A stretch of DNA of 38,173 bases, taken from Opitutales bacterium. Lineage in GTDB: Bacteria; Verrucomicrobiota; Verrucomicrobiia; Opitutales; Oceanipulchritudinaceae. The notes beneath the pieces are model-generated. The model was not told the origin of the DNA, did no database searches, and was given only the letters and a program-made list of their open reading frames with translations. The stretch is taken from positions 1 to 38,173 of the forward strand of contig SKLD01000510.1 in assembly GCA_007123395.1 (NCBI GenBank), given 5' to 3'. The stretch's first letter is position 1; the number at the start of each line of letters is the position of its first letter. This document shows positions 35,223 through 38,173 of the stretch, in pieces. Position numbers and translations under genes: made by a program.

Positions 35223-36494
35223 TCATTGAAACTCCCTCCGGTGTCGGTGAACGCTTTGGACAATGCCCTGAAGAATACAGCAGCTCAAAATGAAAGAGCC
35301 TCCGTAACTGACAAACGGCAGAGGCAAACCCGTGATGGGTGCGATCCCGATGGTCATGCCGATATTGATGAAGACATGCACGAGGAAAACCATCGTCACG
35401 CCTATACACAGGAGCATACCAAAACGGTCGCGCGCGATTCCGGCAATCCGAACCCCGTTGCCCAGTAGAACCGCGTATAGCCCGATCACGAGCATTCCGC
35501 CGAGAAAACCTTTTTCCTCCGCCAGGACGGCGAAGATGAAATCATTGTGGGCAACCGACCGGGGCAGATAGCCTAGCCGCGCCTGCAAACCTTCGCCCCA
35601 GCCCTTGCCGAGAAATCCCCCCGTGCCCACCGCCTGCTGCGCCTGGATGGCGTTCCAAGCTGAGCCAGTTCCGCGGGGATCGACCACCTCCGGCGCAACG
35701 AAAGTCATGATGCGCTCGCGCTGGTAGTCCCGCAGCCCCGGGACCCAAGATTCCTTCTGGTAGAGGTTGCGCGCCTCCAGCGCCGTGAGCTGGTTGGCTT
35801 CCAGAAAACCCGCGTAGCGATAGAGATCGACCGTGAGCACCGTTCCAAGCAACACCACCACCCCGAAAAACGCGTAAAAGTAGCGCTCGGATAGCTTGGA
35901 AACATATAAAAGGGCCAGGACCATAGGAGGGATGATTAGAGAAGACCCTAGGTCCGGTTGGAGCAAAATCAAGAATATTGGCAAGGCTGTGATACCCATT
36001 ACCTTAAGTAACACCCACACCGATTCCCGCAGATTCCGCAACTCCGAGCGCGCGAGAATGCTCGATACCATGATGAGCGTCCCGATCTTCGCCGCCTCCG
36101 AGGGCTGGAAACTGAAAAGACCGAAATTCAACCAGCGCCGAGCCCCCTCGCGCACGTCCCCGAAGGCCAGCACCGCCATGAGAAGCAGAAGCGCTCCAAG
36201 ATAGCACCAGAGGGCGTTTTCGAGGAAAATCTTGTAGTCGATCCGAGAGACCACGACATACACCACGCCGCCGATGACGATCCACACCAACTGCCGCGAC
36301 CAGAAGGAACTCGCCGCATACGCCTGCGACGAATAGATGAAAAACACACCGATCACCGCCAACAGAACCATACACACCGGCCCGATCCAATCCGTCCGGC
36401 CGGAGCGTGTGCGGTCGATGATCCGGCGCGTCGTGTCGAGCAGACGCGCACTGTCGAGCCGCCGGCGCGCATGCATGCGGCGCGCACGGATCAT
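35223..36494 (-). CDS. rodA: Rod shape-determining protein RodA/FtsW/SpoVE family (SEDS); start uncertain (36494 or 36584)
   Basis: Multi-TM SEDS protein; GARRWLNFGLFSFQPSEAAKIGTLIMVSS, QPDLGSSLIIPPMVLALLY, GSAWNAIQAQQAVGTGGFLGKGWGEGLQARLGYLPRSVAHNDFIFAVLAEEKGFLGG, GLPLPFVSYGGSFIL. Confidence 0.94.
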   Translation of the reverse strand: MIRARRMHARRRLDSARLLDTTRRIIDRTRSGRTDWIGPVCMVLLAVIGVFFIYSSQAYAASSFWSRQLVWIVIGGVVYVVVSRIDYKIFLENALWCYLGALLLLMAVLAFGDVREGARRWLNFGLFSFQPSEAAKIGTLIMVSSILARSELRNLRESVWVLLKVMGITALPIFLILLQPDLGSSLIIPPMVLALLYVSKLSERYFYAFFGVVVLLGTVLTVDLYRYAGFLEANQLTALEARNLYQKESWVPGLRDYQRERIMTFVAPEVVDPRGTGSAWNAIQAQQAVGTGGFLGKGWGEGLQARLGYLPRSVAHNDFIFAVLAEEKGFLGGMLVIGLYAVLLGNGVRIAGIARDRFGMLLCIGVTMVFLVHVFINIGMTIGIAPITGLPLPFVSYGGSFILSCCILQGIVQSVHRHRREFQ

Positions 36495-36701
36495 CGCGCC
36501 GGCCTCGCTCTCCCTGACATGGACATTGCTTGGATATGGGTGAAAAACCGTGTCGGCGGCCCGGGGCCGGAAGGCATCCGTCATGACCCTCCGCTCTCCG
36601 GGCGCTTGCCTGAAGCCTTTGACCCTGCACGCTCCCACCCGTTCAGCGCAAACGCGAAAACCGCGCCGCGCCAATGAAATCACTTCATAACAAAAAAACC
36701 G

Positions 36702-37427
36702 CCTGTGACAGAAAAACTCCTCACCGCCGCCGAACGCCTTGCTGACGCTGTCGACGCCTGCCGCTTCGCCGCACCCGTGCATACCGTCTACAACCCGCTG
36801 CGCTACGCATGGCCGACCCACCAAAAGTACATCCGCACCTACGGCGCCGCCCCCAAAAAAGTGGTCTTCCTCGGCATGAACCCCGGCCCGTGGGGCATGG
36901 CGCAGACGGGCGTACCCTTCGGAGAGATCCCCGCCGTGCGCGACTGGATGGGCATCGACACCGCCGTCGGCAAACCCCCGCGCGAACACCCCAAGCGCCC
37001 CATCGAGGGCTTCGCCTGCAAGCGCTCCGAGGTGAGCGGGCGGCGCCTATGGGGCCTCTTCGCCGAACGCTTCGGCTCGGCCGACGCCTTCTTCGCCGAC
37101 CAATTTGTCGCCAACTACTGCCCGCTCGTCTTCATGGCCGAATCCGGTGCCAACATCACTCCCGACAAACTCCCCGCCGCCGAGCGCGCCCCCCTCGAAG
37201 CCGCCTGCGACCGCCACCTCGCCGATCTCGCTGCCGCCCTCCAGCCCGCCTGGATCATCGGCGTCGGCGCCTTCGCCAGCCGCTGCGCCGCCCGCGTCGC
37301 CGAAGCGCATGGTCTCCGCGTCCGCATCGGCACCCTCCTCCATCCCAGCCCCGCCAGCCCCGTCGCCAATCGCGAGTGGCCTGAACGCCCCCTCCGCCAA
37401 ATGCGCGACCTTGGCCTCTGGCCATGA
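36702..37427 (+). CDS. SMUG1-like single-strand-selective uracil-DNA glycosylase (likely GTG start at about 36702-36705)
   Basis: VVFLGMNPGPWGMAQTGVPFGEIPAVRDWMG and LLHPSPASPVANREW match the two SMUG1 active-site motifs (GMNPGP..., HPSP.NP.AN). Confidence 0.9.
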   Translation, partial: PVTEKLLTAAERLADAVDACRFAAPVHTVYNPLRYAWPTHQKYIRTYGAAPKKVVFLGMNPGPWGMAQTGVPFGEIPAVRDWMGIDTAVGKPPREHPKRPIEGFACKRSEVSGRRLWGLFAERFGSADAFFADQFVANYCPLVFMAESGANITPDKLPAAERAPLEAACDRHLADLAAALQPAWIIGVGAFASRCAARVAEAHGLRVRIGTLLHPSPASPVANREWPERPLRQMRDLGLWP

Positions 37428-37976
37428 CACCCCACTTTCTCCCAATCTTCCGTTCCCGATATCAACAAATATAACCATGAAATATATATGCAATAAACTT
37501 ATTTCTGAAATATTTAAATTTTACTCAACGATTTAATAAGTTTACTATTGGGATCATTTGCTTGGCGGGAGCACGGACACACCCCTTCAGTTCAAAATCG
37601 AGCTTCTCGAGCCGAGCATGTCATATGCAATGGCATCGATAATCAACCGCCTCCGATCTTCCATGCAACTTCACTGTTTATGCGGTTTGGCAGGCGGCGG
37701 AAGTTTCATTCTATGCTGTTCACCGGGCGCGCCAGGGATGTTGGCTCTTGGGAAACAGACGTGATCGAATGGCCTTCCGGCTCCCATCCGGCGAACACTC
37801 GATGCTAAGACGGAATCCAGATTAGACAGACACCCGAATGCCGCTGATCCAAACAACTAATGTCGGCCGGGCACCTTCCAGGCCTGTTTCCGGGCGACCC
37901 AACCCTCACCGACTGCGGGCGCGCAAACTTCGCTCCCGAGCGGAACCGACCGCCGGCGTGTTGCGATGAACCGGCC

Positions 37977-38173
37977 TTACGATGTCTTAACCGGTGGCTT
38001 GGGGCGCAGCCACTGCCGCGCGCAGGCCAGACCGTCATCTTCGGCGGGCGACGGCACCGCCTTGGGTGCCCGCTTGCGCCGGAACCGCAGACCCTCCTCC
38101 CCGCGCAGCACCGCCTCCACAAAGGCTCTCGTCCCCAGCACCAGCCCTTCGCTGAACTGCCGCGTCTTGCGCA
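37977..38173 (-). CDS. C-terminal fragment resembling a REP-associated tyrosine transposase (truncated by the window edge)
   Basis: Open frame into the right edge: RKTRQFSEGLVLGTRAFVEAVLRGEEGLRFRRKRAPKAVPSPAEDDGLACARQWLRPKPPVKTS*. 'R.F..G.VLG.R.FV' followed by a basic tail is the pattern I associate with Y1_Tnp/RAYT C-termini. Confidence 0.5.
   Translation of the reverse strand, partial: RKTRQFSEGLVLGTRAFVEAVLRGEEGLRFRRKRAPKAVPSPAEDDGLACARQWLRPKPPVKTS

Noticed and set aside
37047-37493. 148-aa minus-strand ORF antisense to the SMUG1-like gene
   Set aside because: Mirror-frame artefact; the sense strand has clear SMUG1 motifs.

Overview
This is a GC-rich bacterial window, almost entirely minus-strand, carrying a fused transcription/translation 'superoperon' region. 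In minus-strand transcription order the blocks are: rodA-like gene, rng, HAD phosphatase; then, after a degraded PES/PEP-CTERM-type gene on the + strand, rpsL-rpsG-fusA-rpsJ; then rplC-rplD-rplW-rplB-rpsS-[exported ORF]-rplV-rpsC-rplP-rpmC-rpsQ-rplN-rplX-rplE-rpsN-rpsH-rplF-rplR-rpsE-rplO-secY-map; then a repeat-rich island; then GNAT, ExbD-like and TonB-like genes; then tRNA-Thr-tuf-tRNA-Trp-secE-nusG-rplK-rplA-rplJ-rplL-rpoB-rpoC (rpoC truncated at the left edge). On the + strand at the right end are a SMUG1-like uracil-DNA glycosylase and an AT-rich patch, followed by a minus-strand fragment resembling the C-terminus of a REP-associated tyrosine transposase, cut by the window edge. The layout (tuf flanked by tRNA-Thr/tRNA-Trp ahead of secE; rpsJ in the str block) and the PES-CTERM tail suggest a Verrucomicrobia/Opitutae-like PVC bacterium (inference). 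I see no convincing new multi-gene system such as a defence island, CRISPR array or BGC. The best leads are: (1) a small signal-peptide protein embedded between rpsS and rplV; (2) an S5 protein with a ~140-aa Pro/Glu/Ala-rich plus RGG-like N-terminal extension; (3) a set of duplicated and palindromic intergenic repeats plus a possible RAYT fragment; (4) a choice-of-anchor-E-like gene interrupted by an in-frame TGA; (5) a likely terminator separating rpsJ from rplC, and absence of rpmD. All calls are from reading sequence and motifs only; no database search was run.
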